A DNA stretch of 32,537 nt, from contig NZ_CAJXST010000012.1 of NCBI RefSeq assembly GCF_913061305.1, positions 1-32,537 of the forward strand, given 5' to 3'. Within the stretch, counting starts at the first letter, position 1. The number at the start of each line of letters is the position of its first letter. A model generated the notes under the pieces. It saw only the letters and a program-made list of their open reading frames with translations, was not told the DNA's origin and did no database searches. Made by a program: the position numbers and the translations under genes. This DNA is from an uncultured Porticoccus sp. Its GTDB lineage: Bacteria; Pseudomonadota; Gammaproteobacteria; Pseudomonadales; Porticoccaceae. Below, in pieces: positions 1 through 9,070 of this stretch.

Positions 1-264
1 TCGGACACCTCACCAAATTTTATCATCTGAGCTTTAACAAGCTTAACTTAACTCCTAGACCGCACGCCTGCGTGCTCGTTGTCACCCTAAAGGGTGCCCT
101 CTCTGCTAAAGCTCCGAGTCAACCACTCGGACACCTCACCAAATTTTATCATCTGAGCTTTAACAAGCTTAACTTAACTCCAAGACCGCACGCCTGCATG
201 CTCGTTGTCACCCTAAAGGGTGCCCTCTCTGCTAAAGCTCCGAGTCAACCAATCGGATACCTCA
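1..264. repeat. Tandem array of 126-bp palindromic repeat
   Basis: Two near-identical 126-bp units (1-126 and 127-252) are followed by a decayed third copy that loses similarity after about 264. Each unit holds three dyads: GCACGC-CT-GCGTGC (62-75, disrupted by one base in copy 2), CACCCT-AA-AGGGTG (83-96 and 209-222), and TCCGAGT-CAACC-ACTCGGA across the unit junction (113-131). The first unit starts at base 1, so the array probably continues outside the window. The unit is 42 codons long, so one frame stays open as a repeating peptide; I read this as a by-product, not a gene. The structure resembles gammaproteobacterial intergenic repeat families. Nothing recognisable lies between 264 and 398. 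Confidence 0.85.
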
Positions 265-398
265 GTAATGCTCTCATTTCAGCTTGAAAAATTTTCGCCT
301 GCCAACCCGGAACTGAGGGCCTCTGCCCGTCTGTGGATCAGTTGGCGCAGGATTTTGAGGAGCGGAACTGTACACAAGCAACCCGGAAAAAGCAATTG

Positions 399-956
399 TC
401 AGGGCCAGCACTGAAAGTAATCATCGATGGCTGCTTCAGGGGCCTCGGGCGGCGCAATCTGGACAGTTCCCAGATACAGGAAGCCGATGATACGCTCGGC
501 ATCACTGAGCCCCAGCCCTGCCATGACGTAGGGGTCATAGGCATAGTCGCCAGTTCGCCAGACCGCACCGACGCCCTGTGCATAAGCGGCAGTGATCATA
601 TTTTGCGCAGCTGCGCCGGCGGATAGCCACTGTTCAAATTCCGGGACCTTGGGGTTTTCTTTCGGGCTGGCGATCACGACCATGACCATTGGCGCGCGCA
701 GGGGACGCTCGGCAATACGCTGCCGCGCTTTGTCACTGAGTTCGGCACCCTGCTGTTCTTCTGAACGAACAAACAGCTCGCCGAGCGCCCGCCGCCCCTC
801 TCCCTCAATAATGAGAAAACGCCAGGGGCGCATTCTTGCATGATCGGCAGCACGAAACGCCGCTCGCTGAATATTGGCCAGAATGTCACCTTTCGGCGCG
901 GGCTCGGACAGTCTGGGTACTGATACGCGCTGGTGAAGGGCCTGCAATGCATCCAT
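399..956 (-). CDS. ydjA: YdjA-family NAD(P)H nitroreductase
   Basis: This is a 185-residue FMN-dependent nitroreductase-fold protein of the small single-domain YdjA type (E. coli YdjA is 183 aa). Diagnostic stretches are the N-terminal MDALQALHQR, the RPWRFLIIEGEGR segment, the ENPKVPEFEQWLSAGAAAQNM segment (broken here only by my description) and IIGFLYLGT near the C terminus, all in the order seen in YdjA. Such proteins bind FMN as cytosolic dimers and reduce nitro-compounds or quinones; the natural substrate is not settled. The ATG at 956 is preceded by AAGGA seven bases upstream, a good SD. The gene stands alone, divergent from the cyclase gene. Length and ends look intact. Confidence 0.9.
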   Translation of the reverse strand: MDALQALHQRVSVPRLSEPAPKGDILANIQRAAFRAADHARMRPWRFLIIEGEGRRALGELFVRSEEQQGAELSDKARQRIAERPLRAPMVMVVIASPKENPKVPEFEQWLSAGAAAQNMITAAYAQGVGAVWRTGDYAYDPYVMAGLGLSDAERIIGFLYLGTVQIAPPEAPEAAIDDYFQCWP

Positions 957-1064
957 TTTTTTTCCTTACTGCTGTGTCCAGTTTGCTGGGTCATGGACAT
1001 TTTCGATCAGACATCGTGTAATGACGCGCACTGACTCACTGTACCGGGAACATTATCTTACAGG

Positions 1065-2441
1065 ATGACGCCAAACAGTCTTAAAGAGACAAACCGCATT
1101 TTACATTACCAGAGTCTGTTCCGCCTTCTGGTAGGTTTTGCCGGTATTTTATCGCTACTCACGTTCCATCGTGGACTGGAGCATGAGCTGATTGTCACGT
1201 TGCCCCTGCTGGTGACCATTGGCTATATTCTGTCTTCCCATTTTGTATTGCAGCGCATCTCGCCGTCATCACGGCCCGGCGTCGGGACGGTTTTATCCTT
1301 TATTGATGCGCTGCTGCTCGGTGGCCTGATCTGCCTGATCGACCTGAGCCTTTTGCCTGCTCTGCTGCTGATTATTACGCTGCAGTTTAACGGAATCATT
1401 GGTGGCGGTTTCAGGAAATTACGCAATGATAACTTGGCGCTGTTGCTCGGCATTGCAATAACCGCACTCCTGAGATTTCCCCAATGGACACTTTCGGCAG
1501 ACATCCTGACCGGTCTGCCACCACTGTTGGCGCTGGGGATATATATCTGTATTTACGGCGCCAGCAGTTCCAGGGAAATCGCAACCTTGGGAGAGAAACA
1601 GAAAGAGCTGGAAAAAACACAGGTTCAACTGAAACTGAGAAATTACCGCCTGTCAAAATATCTCTCCCCAACCCTGCTGAAGGCCATCCAGTCGGGCAAA
1701 GACGTCAAGCTGGAAACCCATCGCAAAAAACTGACCGTATTTTTTTCAGACATCAAGGGTTTCAGCGAACTGGCCGAAGAACTTGAGGGCGATGTGCTGA
1801 CCAGCCTGCTGAACAACTACCTGTCCGAAATGTCGCAAATTGCCCTGCAGCACGGCGGTACCATCGACAAGTTTATCGGCGACGCCATTATGGTTTTCTT
1901 TGGCGACCCCACCAGTAATGGCGTAAAGGCCGACTGTACGGCCGCAGTATCAATGGCCATTGCCATGAAAAAACACATGAAGGAATTGCAACGTCGCTGG
2001 GCCAGTCAGGGCATAGAAACACCCATGGAAATACGCATGGGCCTGAATACCGGCTACTGCGCCGTGGGCAACTTTGGCACGGAGAACCGGCTGGACTACA
2101 CCCTGCTCGGCACCGAGGTGAATCTGGCCAGCCGACTGGAGTCCGCCGCAGAACCCGGCGAGATTCTGGTTTCACACGAGACCTACTCACTGGTGAAAGA
2201 CCAGATCATGTGCCGCGATATGGGCGAGATTCAGGTCAAGGGCTATCAACAGCCGGTGCGGATTTATTCTGTGGTGGACTTCCGCAAAAATATGGGCAGT
2301 GACCAGAGCTACTTCGAGCACATGACCGATGGTTTTTCTTTCTATATGGATATGGACAGAATCCGCCACTACGACCGGGATCGAATCATGAGGTCCCTGA
2401 TCGAAGCCGCCGCCCAACTGAAAAACAAGAAAAACTACTAA
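1065..2441 (+). CDS. Membrane-bound class III adenylate cyclase
   Basis: This 458-residue protein has about six hydrophobic segments in residues 18-165, a short coiled stretch (about 175-200) and a class III nucleotide cyclase domain (about 221-405). The two metal-binding aspartates are present, D229 in FFSDIKGFS and D273 in FIGDAIMVFF. Lys269 and Asp344 (in LDYTLLG) are the adenine-selecting pair, and N353 and R357 in NLASRLES fit the transition-state residues. It is therefore predicted to make cAMP at the inner membrane under control of its membrane domain. A roughly 50-residue C-terminal tail (410-458) has no motif I recognise. The SD before the ATG at 1065 is weak. The gene ends 16 bp from the convergent queF. 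Confidence 0.9.
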   Translation: MTPNSLKETNRILHYQSLFRLLVGFAGILSLLTFHRGLEHELIVTLPLLVTIGYILSSHFVLQRISPSSRPGVGTVLSFIDALLLGGLICLIDLSLLPALLLIITLQFNGIIGGGFRKLRNDNLALLLGIAITALLRFPQWTLSADILTGLPPLLALGIYICIYGASSSREIATLGEKQKELEKTQVQLKLRNYRLSKYLSPTLLKAIQSGKDVKLETHRKKLTVFFSDIKGFSELAEELEGDVLTSLLNNYLSEMSQIALQHGGTIDKFIGDAIMVFFGDPTSNGVKADCTAAVSMAIAMKKHMKELQRRWASQGIETPMEIRMGLNTGYCAVGNFGTENRLDYTLLGTEVNLASRLESAAEPGEILVSHETYSLVKDQIMCRDMGEIQVKGYQQPVRIYSVVDFRKNMGSDQSYFEHMTDGFSFYMDMDRIRHYDRDRIMRSLIEAAAQLKNKKNY

Positions 2442-2457
2442 TTCCCGCTGCTCGCTC

Positions 2458-3279
2458 TCACTGCCTCGACAGGCGCACCCTGGGAGGATCGGATTGCACA
2501 CTGCTGCGATAGGGATTGATCTCCAGCCCACCGCGACGGGTGTAGCGGGCGTAAACCTCCAGTCTGTCCGGCTGACACAACTCCCTGATTTCGGTAAAGA
2601 TGCGTTCCACGCACTGCTCGTGAAAATCCTGATGATTGCGAAAAGAAACCAGATAGCGCAACAACCCTTCGCGGTCGATTGCAGGACCACTGTAACGAAT
2701 CAGAATACTGGCCCAATCGGGCTGCCCGGTGACCGGGCAATTGGTTTTCAACAAATGGCTGTAGAGCGATTCGCTGACCACTGTGTGTCCGTCTGCCAGG
2801 CCGAGCAGCGAGGGATCGGGGGCATAGGTGTCCACCTCCACCGGCAGGTCATCCAGGCAAATACCGGGCAGTGAGCCGAGTCCCATGTGACGATAACTGT
2901 CACCGGGGTGGATCCCTACCAGTATCGGCCCCACCACACAGGCACTGACGTCGCGCTCGATGGTCCGGGCCACCTCTTCCACGGAGCGATAGCGCTCCTG
3001 ATTCAGCGAGTTGAGATAGAGTTTCAGGGATTTTGATTCAACCAGATTGAGCGTGCTGGCCGGTATCGACAACTCGGCCACCGCCACCACCGGCTTGCCC
3101 CGCATATCCAGCCAGGAGAGCTCATAGGCGGTCCAGAGATCCACGCCAAAAAAAGGCTCGGCGTCCAGAATACCCAGTGCCTGCCTGCCCTCTTGCCGGG
3201 GAATCGGGTGCAATAACTGCGGACTGTAGCTGGCGGGATAGTCAGTGTCGGCCCCCAGCAATAATTTTTTCTCAGTCAC
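2458..3279 (-). CDS. queF: NADPH-dependent 7-cyano-7-deazaguanine reductase
   Basis: This is QueF of the long two-module type (273 aa; the E. coli enzyme is 282). It reduces preQ0 to preQ1 with NADPH in queuosine biosynthesis for tRNA. The family signature ESKSLKLYLNS lies at 81-91. The catalytic Cys181 sits in TNCPVTGQPDW, with Asp188 seven residues later, the expected spacing. The start is GTG at 3279, preceded by GAGGTGA; it lies only 8 bp after the yadH stop, so it is probably the last gene of the yadG-yadH-queF operon. No preQ1-riboswitch-like structure was seen upstream. Transport of a queuosine precursor by YadGH is not implied by adjacency alone. Confidence 0.96.
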   Translation of the reverse strand: MTEKKLLLGADTDYPASYSPQLLHPIPRQEGRQALGILDAEPFFGVDLWTAYELSWLDMRGKPVVAVAELSIPASTLNLVESKSLKLYLNSLNQERYRSVEEVARTIERDVSACVVGPILVGIHPGDSYRHMGLGSLPGICLDDLPVEVDTYAPDPSLLGLADGHTVVSESLYSHLLKTNCPVTGQPDWASILIRYSGPAIDREGLLRYLVSFRNHQDFHEQCVERIFTEIRELCQPDRLEVYARYTRRGGLEINPYRSSVQSDPPRVRLSRQ

Positions 3280-3287
3280 GGCTCACC

Positions 3288-4061
3288 TCAACTGCGCAAT
3301 CGTTTGCCCCGCTCCAGCAGGAACAGCGAGAAGAAAAACAGCAGGGCGCAGAAACCCGTCACCATGACAAAGGCCCATGCCACATTAATATCCGAGACGC
3401 CCAACAGACCGTACCGGAAGGTGTTGACCATATAGAGCACCGGATTGGCCAACGACACCGCCTGCCAGAAAGGCGGCAACATGCTGATGGAGTAAAACAC
3501 GCCGCCCAGGTAGGTGAGCGGCGTCAACACAAAGGTTGGAATAATGGAAATATCATCAAAACTGTTGGCGAAAACCGCGTTGATAAACCCCGCCAGCGCG
3601 AACAGGACCGCAGTTAAAAATACAATGGCGACTGTTACACCCAGATGACTGACCTGCAGATCGGTAAAAAACAGGGACAGCAGCGTCACAATCATCCCCA
3701 CAGCCAGACCACGGACCACACCGCCGATCACATAACCCAGCAAAATGATGTAATTGGGCACCGGCGACACCAGCAACTCTTCGATACTGCGCTGGAACTT
3801 GGTGCCAAAAAAAGAAGACACCACATTGCCATAGGCATTGGTGATCACCGACATCATGATCAGCCCCGGCACCACAAACTCGATATAGGTGAAACCGGAC
3901 ATCTCACCGATCCGCGGTCCGATCAATTTGCCAAAAATGACAAAATACAGGGCAATCGTAATAGCAGGCGGCAGCAGGGTCTGCTGCCAGATGCGCATAA
4001 AACGGCGGACTTCTTTCACCAGGATGGTGGTAAACGCCACCCATTGCTGACCGGCATTCAT
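3288..4061 (-). CDS. yadH: ABC-2 type transporter permease, YadH-like
   Basis: This 257-residue inner-membrane permease has about six transmembrane segments and closely follows E. coli YadH (256 aa). Shared blocks are RFMRIWQQTLLPP, VPGLIMMSVITNAYGNV, KFQRSIEELLVSPVPN and the ABC-2 signature around FDDISIIPTFVLTPLTYLGG (given as one block at about residues 168-187). It pairs with the ATPase encoded immediately upstream; the ATGA overlap at 4058-4061 indicates translational coupling. The substrate of YadGH exporters is not established and nothing here decides it. Length and ends are normal. Confidence 0.93.
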   Translation of the reverse strand: MNAGQQWVAFTTILVKEVRRFMRIWQQTLLPPAITIALYFVIFGKLIGPRIGEMSGFTYIEFVVPGLIMMSVITNAYGNVVSSFFGTKFQRSIEELLVSPVPNYIILLGYVIGGVVRGLAVGMIVTLLSLFFTDLQVSHLGVTVAIVFLTAVLFALAGFINAVFANSFDDISIIPTFVLTPLTYLGGVFYSISMLPPFWQAVSLANPVLYMVNTFRYGLLGVSDINVAWAFVMVTGFCALLFFFSLFLLERGKRLRS

Positions 4062-4999
4062 AACTGCGCCTCCGCCGTTTCATTCCTGTGGGGCTCCACC
4101 AGGGAAACAAACAGCTCTTCCAGCCGGTTCGCCTTGTTGCGCATGCTGGTCACATGAATGTCCCGCTCGCTGAGACTGGCAAATAACTTGTTCAGCGATT
4201 TCCCCTTCACCACTTCAACCTCAAAACTGTGTTCATCGATCAGCTGCCCCGGATAACCCTCAATGGTCGGCATTCCTGTCAGGGCCTCGCGGGTATCCAG
4301 CACAAACACCTCCTTGTTGAGCTGCCGCAACAGCTGCTTGATGGAGGTATTGTGGATGATTTTACCCTGATCAATGATCGCCACGTTGCGGCAGAGACTC
4401 TCTGCCTCCTCCAGGTAGTGGGTGGTCAGAATAATCGTGGTGCCGCTGGCATTAATCCCTTTGAGAAACTGCCACATGGAGCGGCGCAACTCGATATCTA
4501 CACCGGCCGTGGGCTCATCCAGCACCAACAGCCGCGGTTCGTGAACCAGGGCCCTGGCAATCATCAGTCGTCGCTTCATACCACCGGAGAGCATCCGTGA
4601 GCGCTGATGGCGTTTTTCCCAAAGACCCAGCTGCCTCAGATATTTCTCAGTGCGCTCATCGGCAAGCTTTGAGGGAAGACCGAAATAACCCGCCTGGGTT
4701 TTGACAATATCAATGACCTTTTCAAACTGGTTGAAGTTGAATTCCTGTGGAACCACGCCGATATACTGCTTGGCCAGGGAGAAGTTCCTGTCGATATCCG
4801 TCCCGAAAATAGCTATCTCACCAGCCGTTTTTCTCACCAGAGAACAGATGATGCCGATGGTAGTGGACTTACCGGCACCATTGGGCCCGAGCAGCGCGAA
4901 AAAATCGCCGGGCTGAACATCCAGGTCGATACCCTTGAGTGCCTCAAAGCCATTGTCATACTGTTTGTGCAAATTGCGGATCGATAATGCAGCAGTCAT
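4058..4999 (-). CDS. yadG: ABC transporter ATP-binding protein, YadG-like
   Basis: This 313-residue ABC ATPase energises the YadH permease. Walker A is GPNGAGKST, the ABC signature is LSGGMKRR, and Walker B is LLVLDEPTAG, followed by the H-loop in ILTTHYLEEAE. The C-terminal extension ending in MRNKANRLEELFVSLV matches E. coli YadG. It is the first gene of the yadG-yadH-queF operon. The ATG at 4999 follows a run of three TAACTGCTTTT-type repeats (5011-5058 on the plus strand) that fall in its leader or promoter region. Annotations of this family as multidrug exporters are generic. Confidence 0.94.
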   Translation of the reverse strand: MTAALSIRNLHKQYDNGFEALKGIDLDVQPGDFFALLGPNGAGKSTTIGIICSLVRKTAGEIAIFGTDIDRNFSLAKQYIGVVPQEFNFNQFEKVIDIVKTQAGYFGLPSKLADERTEKYLRQLGLWEKRHQRSRMLSGGMKRRLMIARALVHEPRLLVLDEPTAGVDIELRRSMWQFLKGINASGTTIILTTHYLEEAESLCRNVAIIDQGKIIHNTSIKQLLRQLNKEVFVLDTREALTGMPTIEGYPGQLIDEHSFEVEVVKGKSLNKLFASLSERDIHVTSMRNKANRLEELFVSLVEPHRNETAEAQL

Positions 5000-5010
5000 A
5001 GCATCCCAAT

Positions 5011-5058
5011 AGTTACAAAAAAAAGCAGTTACAAAAATAAAAGCAGTTACAGAATAAA
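5011..5058. repeat. Three short tandem A-rich repeats upstream of yadG
   Basis: AGTTACAAAAA-type units start at 5011, 5027 and 5045, spaced 16 and 18 bp. On the minus strand they read as TGTAACTGCTTTT copies just upstream of the yadG ATG, so they lie in its promoter or leader. They could be slippage-prone or a repeated binding site. Confidence 0.7.
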
Positions 5059-5251
5059 AATGCCCGCGCGTCAGCCAAAGAACATGACCGGCTCAGCAGG
5101 GGTGATAGTCTAAATGACTTTGCCCGGCGTTTGTCGGTTAACACCAAAAAACCCGGCGCATTAATCTGACATCAGGGGGCGGCGATACTGCACCCGAACA
5201 AAGCGACGACCCGGCCAACTATCATCAATGTAAGGATCATCAATGCAATGA

Positions 5252-5281
5252 TTGACCCACCAACCACTCTGGGCCTATTCT
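5252..5281 (+). promoter_or_regulatory. Candidate sigma70 promoter for the kinase operon
   Basis: TTGACC (5252-5257) and TATTCT (5276-5281) are separated by 18 bp and lie upstream of the histidine kinase gene. Two ATCATCAATG direct repeats end 6 bp before the -35. The implied leader is about 180 nt. The match is only moderate. Confidence 0.25.
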
Positions 5282-5466
5282 GAAGTGGTCATACGCATAA
5301 AAACAGCCCGCAATGACCGTCCATACGTTAAATTGGGTATTGCGGCCTCGTCATAAGAAATTGTCACACTGACAGGAAGGCCGGCCATGTTGCTCGACTT
5401 GACTGCACTATCGGATAACCGGGAAAGACCGGGACCCAATACCGACCCAAATCCCGGGGTTACCCC

Positions 5467-6612
5467 ATGAGCGCCAACTGGCCCGACGACGAAGCTGGGC
5501 AAAACACGCCTCTCCCACCCGCATCAGAACAACCGGGAAGGTGGTCATTGCGCTCCCGCGCGCTGTTGATCACTGCCACCTACGCGATTGTAGCCTCTTT
5601 ATGGATCTATGCCTCTGACCATGCACTGATGGCATTGGCGGCGGATACCGAAACATTCACCCGCTGGAGTGTGTACAAGGGTATTGGCTTTGTCTCCGTC
5701 ACCTCGCTGTTATTACTGCTGCTGATCTGGTGGGCCTTCGGTGCCCTGGAGAGGGCCTATGCCGATCTCAAAACACTGAACCAGGACCTCGAAAAAAGGG
5801 TCAGGGCTCGCACTAACGAACTGGAATCAGTCGCCACCCGCGCGGAAACTGCCGACCATTTGAAGTCATCATTTCTGGCCACTATGTCCCACGAGTTGCG
5901 GACCCCGCTCAATTCGATCATTGGCTTTACCGGTATCATCCTGCAGGGCATGGCGGGGCCCATTACCCAGGAACAGAAAAAACAACTGGGCATGGTCCGC
6001 AGCAGTGCCCGCCACCTGCTGGATCTGATCAACGACGTTCTGGATATCTCCAAGATCGAAGCCGGGCAGTTACAGGTTCGACAGGAGCCTTTTGATCTGG
6101 CCGATGCAATTGATCAGGTTATCGGGAGTGTTCAGCCATTGGCAGAGCAGAAAGGTCTGTCACTTCACAGGGACATCGCAGCCGGTTTGTCCACCATGCG
6201 CAGTGACCGTCGACGGGTTGAACAAATTCTGCTGAATCTGTTGAACAACGCTATCAAGTTCACGGACCAGGGCCGTGTCACGCTGCATGTGGAGTTGGAA
6301 CCGGCATGGATGCCTCCAGCCACGGTCGATGAGGCAAATAACGGAGCATCACCACGCAGCGAACAGCCGGTGGCGGCTGTTCGATTCCGGGTCACCGATA
6401 CCGGCATTGGTATCCGACCGGAAGATATAGAGCAGCTATTCCAACCTTTCAACCAGGTCGACACGGGCCTCACCCGCCAACATGACGGCACCGGGTTGGG
6501 ACTGGCCATCTGCGGCCGCCTGACTAACCTGCTCGGCGGCACGCTAAAGGTCGACAGTCAATGGTCACAGGGCAGTGAATTTACCGTGACATTGCCACTG
6601 GAGCTATCATGA
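5467..6612 (+). CDS. Membrane sensor histidine kinase
   Basis: This is a 381-residue kinase with two transmembrane helices (about 32-54 and 72-93) separated by only about 17 residues, so it has almost no periplasmic sensor. A coiled coil (about 97-130) leads to the HisKA box with phospho-acceptor His142 in ATMSHELRTPLNSIIGF, then a HATPase_c domain with N-box LLNNAIKF (258-265), G1 DTGIGI and G2 GTGLGLAI. With no REC domain of its own, it probably phosphorylates the single-receiver protein encoded next, whose start overlaps its stop (ATGA, 6609-6612). What it senses cannot be read; membrane state or the transmembrane helices themselves are possible. Confidence 0.92.
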   Translation: MSANWPDDEAGQNTPLPPASEQPGRWSLRSRALLITATYAIVASLWIYASDHALMALAADTETFTRWSVYKGIGFVSVTSLLLLLLIWWAFGALERAYADLKTLNQDLEKRVRARTNELESVATRAETADHLKSSFLATMSHELRTPLNSIIGFTGIILQGMAGPITQEQKKQLGMVRSSARHLLDLINDVLDISKIEAGQLQVRQEPFDLADAIDQVIGSVQPLAEQKGLSLHRDIAAGLSTMRSDRRRVEQILLNLLNNAIKFTDQGRVTLHVELEPAWMPPATVDEANNGASPRSEQPVAAVRFRVTDTGIGIRPEDIEQLFQPFNQVDTGLTRQHDGTGLGLAICGRLTNLLGGTLKVDSQWSQGSEFTVTLPLELS

Positions 6613-7007
6613 AAGAACCCCGCCTCGATATTCTGGTCATTGAAGACAATGAGCTCAACCGCTACCTGCTGACTTTTTTACTGGAACACCGCGGCCACCG
6701 CGTCAGATCGGCCACAGACGGACCGGCAGGCATTGCACTGGCGAAGGCGCTGTTGCCCGACCTGATTCTGCTGGATATACAATTACCGACCATGCATGGC
6801 TATGACGTGGCAGCAACCCTGCGCGAAGTCGAATCTGTGGGCAGGGTTCCCATTATCGCAGTGACCTCCCACGCCATGGCGGGTGATCGCGAGAAAGCAC
6901 TGGCAGCGGGCTGTAGTGGTTATATCGAAAAGCCCATCGACCCCGATACCTTTGTCGATGAGGTGGAAAGTGTCTGCCGGCAGTCTCCGGATATGGAAAG
7001 TAGCTGA
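6609..7007 (+). CDS. Single-domain response regulator (CheY/DivK-like)
   Basis: This 132-residue protein is essentially one receiver domain. The acidic pair is in VIEDNELNR, the phospho-acceptor is Asp56 in LILLDIQLP, the switch Thr is 86 in AVTSHAM, and the conserved Lys is 108 in IEKPID. It has no output domain, so it acts by protein contact or as a relay intermediate. It overlaps the kinase upstream (ATGA) and the hybrid kinase downstream (TGATG at 7005-7009), making it a likely link between the two. Confidence 0.92.
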   Translation: MKEPRLDILVIEDNELNRYLLTFLLEHRGHRVRSATDGPAGIALAKALLPDLILLDIQLPTMHGYDVAATLREVESVGRVPIIAVTSHAMAGDREKALAAGCSGYIEKPIDPDTFVDEVESVCRQSPDMESS

Positions 7008-9070
7008 TGCCACGGATCCTCATCGTTGATGACCGGGAGGAAAACCTCTATTACCTGGAGACGCTGCTCATCAGCCACGGTTATCAGGTCGATGCTGCCA
7101 GCCAGGGCAACGAAGCACTGGATAAGGCGCGCAGCACCCCTCCCGATATGATTGTCTCCGATCTGTTGATGCCCATCATGGACGGTTACACGCTGCTCCA
7201 GCAATGGAAATCCGACCCCCGGCTCAAGCATATTCCCTTCATCATCTACACTGCCACCTACACCGAAGAAAGTGACCGCGAACTGGCCCTGGATCTCGGC
7301 GCCGATGCCTTTGTCCTCAAATCTGCCGAGCCGGAAGCTTTCCTCAAAGTCCTGTGGCAAATCCAGGATCAACCCCATAGCGCCAAGCCCATTGCGACCA
7401 GCCCCGTCGGGCTCGATGAAAACACTATCCTGAAGACCTACAACCAGACACTGGTCCGCAAACTGGAAGAAAAATCCCGTCAACTGGAAATCGCCAACCG
7501 GGCCTTGCAGAAAGATATCGCCCGCCGGGAAGCCACGGAAGCCGCGCTTCGGGTCAGCGTGGAGCGATTCCGGTTATTGGCCCAGGCCACCAGTGATGCC
7601 GCCTGGGACTGGGATATGCTCAGTGACAATCGCTGGTGGAATGACGGTTTCACACAGCTCTTTGGCCACCGTCGCGCCGACTCGCAACCCGATGACGCCG
7701 CCTGGGCGGCGCTGATTCACCCCGATGACCGGGAGGAGGTGTTGACCGGGCGCCAACTGGCCATTTCCCAAAACGGCAACAATCATTGGTCCGCCAGCTA
7801 TCGTTTCAGATGTGCAGACGGCCAGTGGGCCCAGGTGGAGGACCGCGGTCACCTGATTCGCGATGACCATGGCACTGTCATCCGGATGGTCGGCGGCATG
7901 ACCGATATCACAAACCGCATCACGATGGAAAAACAACTCCACCGGGCACAACGGCTGGAGGCCCTGGGCATGCTGACGGGCGGGGTCGCCCATGATTTCA
8001 ACAACCTGCTCACGGTGGTCATGGGCAACGCGCAAATTCTGGAAGACAAACTGGGCGACCACCCCGACCATCAAAGGCTGGCAAGGATGATCACGGAGGC
8101 GGCTGAGCGCGGAGCGGATCTGACCCATCGCCTGCTGGCATTTGCCCGGCAACAGAGCCTCACCCCGAGGACCGTGAACCTGAATCAACTGGTACTCGGC
8201 ATAGAGCCGCTGCTGCAGCGAGCACTGGGCAGCAATATTGTAATCGCCCTGGAACTCGATGCCCGGCTGCCGTCGGTCTACGTGGACCCTTCAGAACTGG
8301 AACACGCGCTGCTGAACCTGTGTGTCAACGGACGCAATGCCATGCCGCAGGGTGGTAGCCTGACCATCTCAACAGGCGCCACTCAGGCTAGCGATTCAAC
8401 CGAGCTGGATTTGAGTTGTGGCCAGTATGCCGTGTTATCGATAACCGATACGGGCACCGGCATAGCCCCGGAGCTTGTGGATCGATTGTTTGAGCCCTTT
8501 TTCACCTCTGCAGAACAGGGTGCCGGAACGGGGCTGGGTTTGGCAATGGTACACGGATTTATCAACCAGTCCGGCGGGCAAATCAACGTCCGCTCAAGAC
8601 CGGGGGAAGGCAGCACCTTCCTGCTGTATCTGCCTGTCTCCGACCAGCCACCGACACCGCTGCCGGTTGATGAGCAACCATCTGAAAATATCGGCGGCAA
8701 TGAATCAATCCTGTTGGTAGAGGACGACCACCTGGTTCGGAGTGTCGCCAAACATCAGTTGGAGTCTCTGGGCTATCAGGTCATCACGGCAACCGATGGC
8801 CAGCAGGCACTCGACCTGTTGCACGAAGGCAATACTGTTGACCTGCTGTTCACCGATTTGCGCATGCCCGGTATGGGCGGCAGACAGCTTGCCCAACTGG
8901 CCAGTGAGCTGCGCCCCAACCTGAAGATACTGTTCACCACCGGGTTTGCCGGCCACGACGATGAAGGCGACAGGCCCCAAGGCAACACCAACCTCATCCG
9001 AAAACCCTACCGCCGGTCTGAGCTTGCCCAATGCCTGCGCCAGGTACTGACACAGCAGGACAACGCATGA
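7007..9070 (+). CDS. Hybrid histidine kinase, REC-PAS-HisKA-HATPase-REC
   Basis: This 687-residue cytoplasmic protein has a receiver at 1-118 (Asp52 in IVSDLLMP), a coiled linker (about 140-185), a PAS_3-type domain with its PAC motif (186-305), a HisKA-like domain with His329 in [11 protein letters not shown], a HATPase_c domain (G1 DTGTGIAP, G2 AGTGLGLAMVHGF) and a C-terminal receiver (566-682, Asp617 in LLFTDLRMPG, Lys666). The start codon shares one base with the stop of the upstream receiver gene. Its kinase core is clearly paralogous to that of the 1320-aa kinase downstream. No Hpt domain is encoded nearby to complete a classical relay. No transmembrane segments are seen. Confidence 0.93.
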   Translation: MPRILIVDDREENLYYLETLLISHGYQVDAASQGNEALDKARSTPPDMIVSDLLMPIMDGYTLLQQWKSDPRLKHIPFIIYTATYTEESDRELALDLGADAFVLKSAEPEAFLKVLWQIQDQPHSAKPIATSPVGLDENTILKTYNQTLVRKLEEKSRQLEIANRALQKDIARREATEAALRVSVERFRLLAQATSDAAWDWDMLSDNRWWNDGFTQLFGHRRADSQPDDAAWAALIHPDDREEVLTGRQLAISQNGNNHWSASYRFRCADGQWAQVEDRGHLIRDDHGTVIRMVGGMTDITNRITMEKQLHRAQRLEALGMLTGGVAHDFNNLLTVVMGNAQILEDKLGDHPDHQRLARMITEAAERGADLTHRLLAFARQQSLTPRTVNLNQLVLGIEPLLQRALGSNIVIALELDARLPSVYVDPSELEHALLNLCVNGRNAMPQGGSLTISTGATQASDSTELDLSCGQYAVLSITDTGTGIAPELVDRLFEPFFTSAEQGAGTGLGLAMVHGFINQSGGQINVRSRPGEGSTFLLYLPVSDQPPTPLPVDEQPSENIGGNESILLVEDDHLVRSVAKHQLESLGYQVITATDGQQALDLLHEGNTVDLLFTDLRMPGMGGRQLAQLASELRPNLKILFTTGFAGHDDEGDRPQGNTNLIRKPYRRSELAQCLRQVLTQQDNA

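Larger units (their letters stand above)
5000..5466. other. 467-bp intergenic region between yadG and the signalling operon
   Basis: No convincing gene is seen in either strand. It contains three A-rich 16-18-bp tandem repeats next to yadG, a pair of ATCATCAATG direct repeats (5221-5230 and 5236-5245), and a candidate promoter beginning at 5252. The open frame on the minus strand at 5275-5502 overlaps the kinase gene and has no family resemblance. Confidence 0.6.

Noticed and set aside
72-287. 71-aa open frame through the 126-bp repeats
   Set aside because: It exists only because the unit is a multiple of three. The sequence is dominated by palindromes, and no SD precedes the ATG.
5000-5466. 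preQ1 or c-di-GMP riboswitch upstream of yadG-queF or the kinase operon
   Set aside because: None of the conserved loop sequences of those classes were seen.
5275-5502. 75-aa minus-strand frame before the kinase gene
   Set aside because: It overlaps the kinase start, has no family resemblance and no convincing SD.
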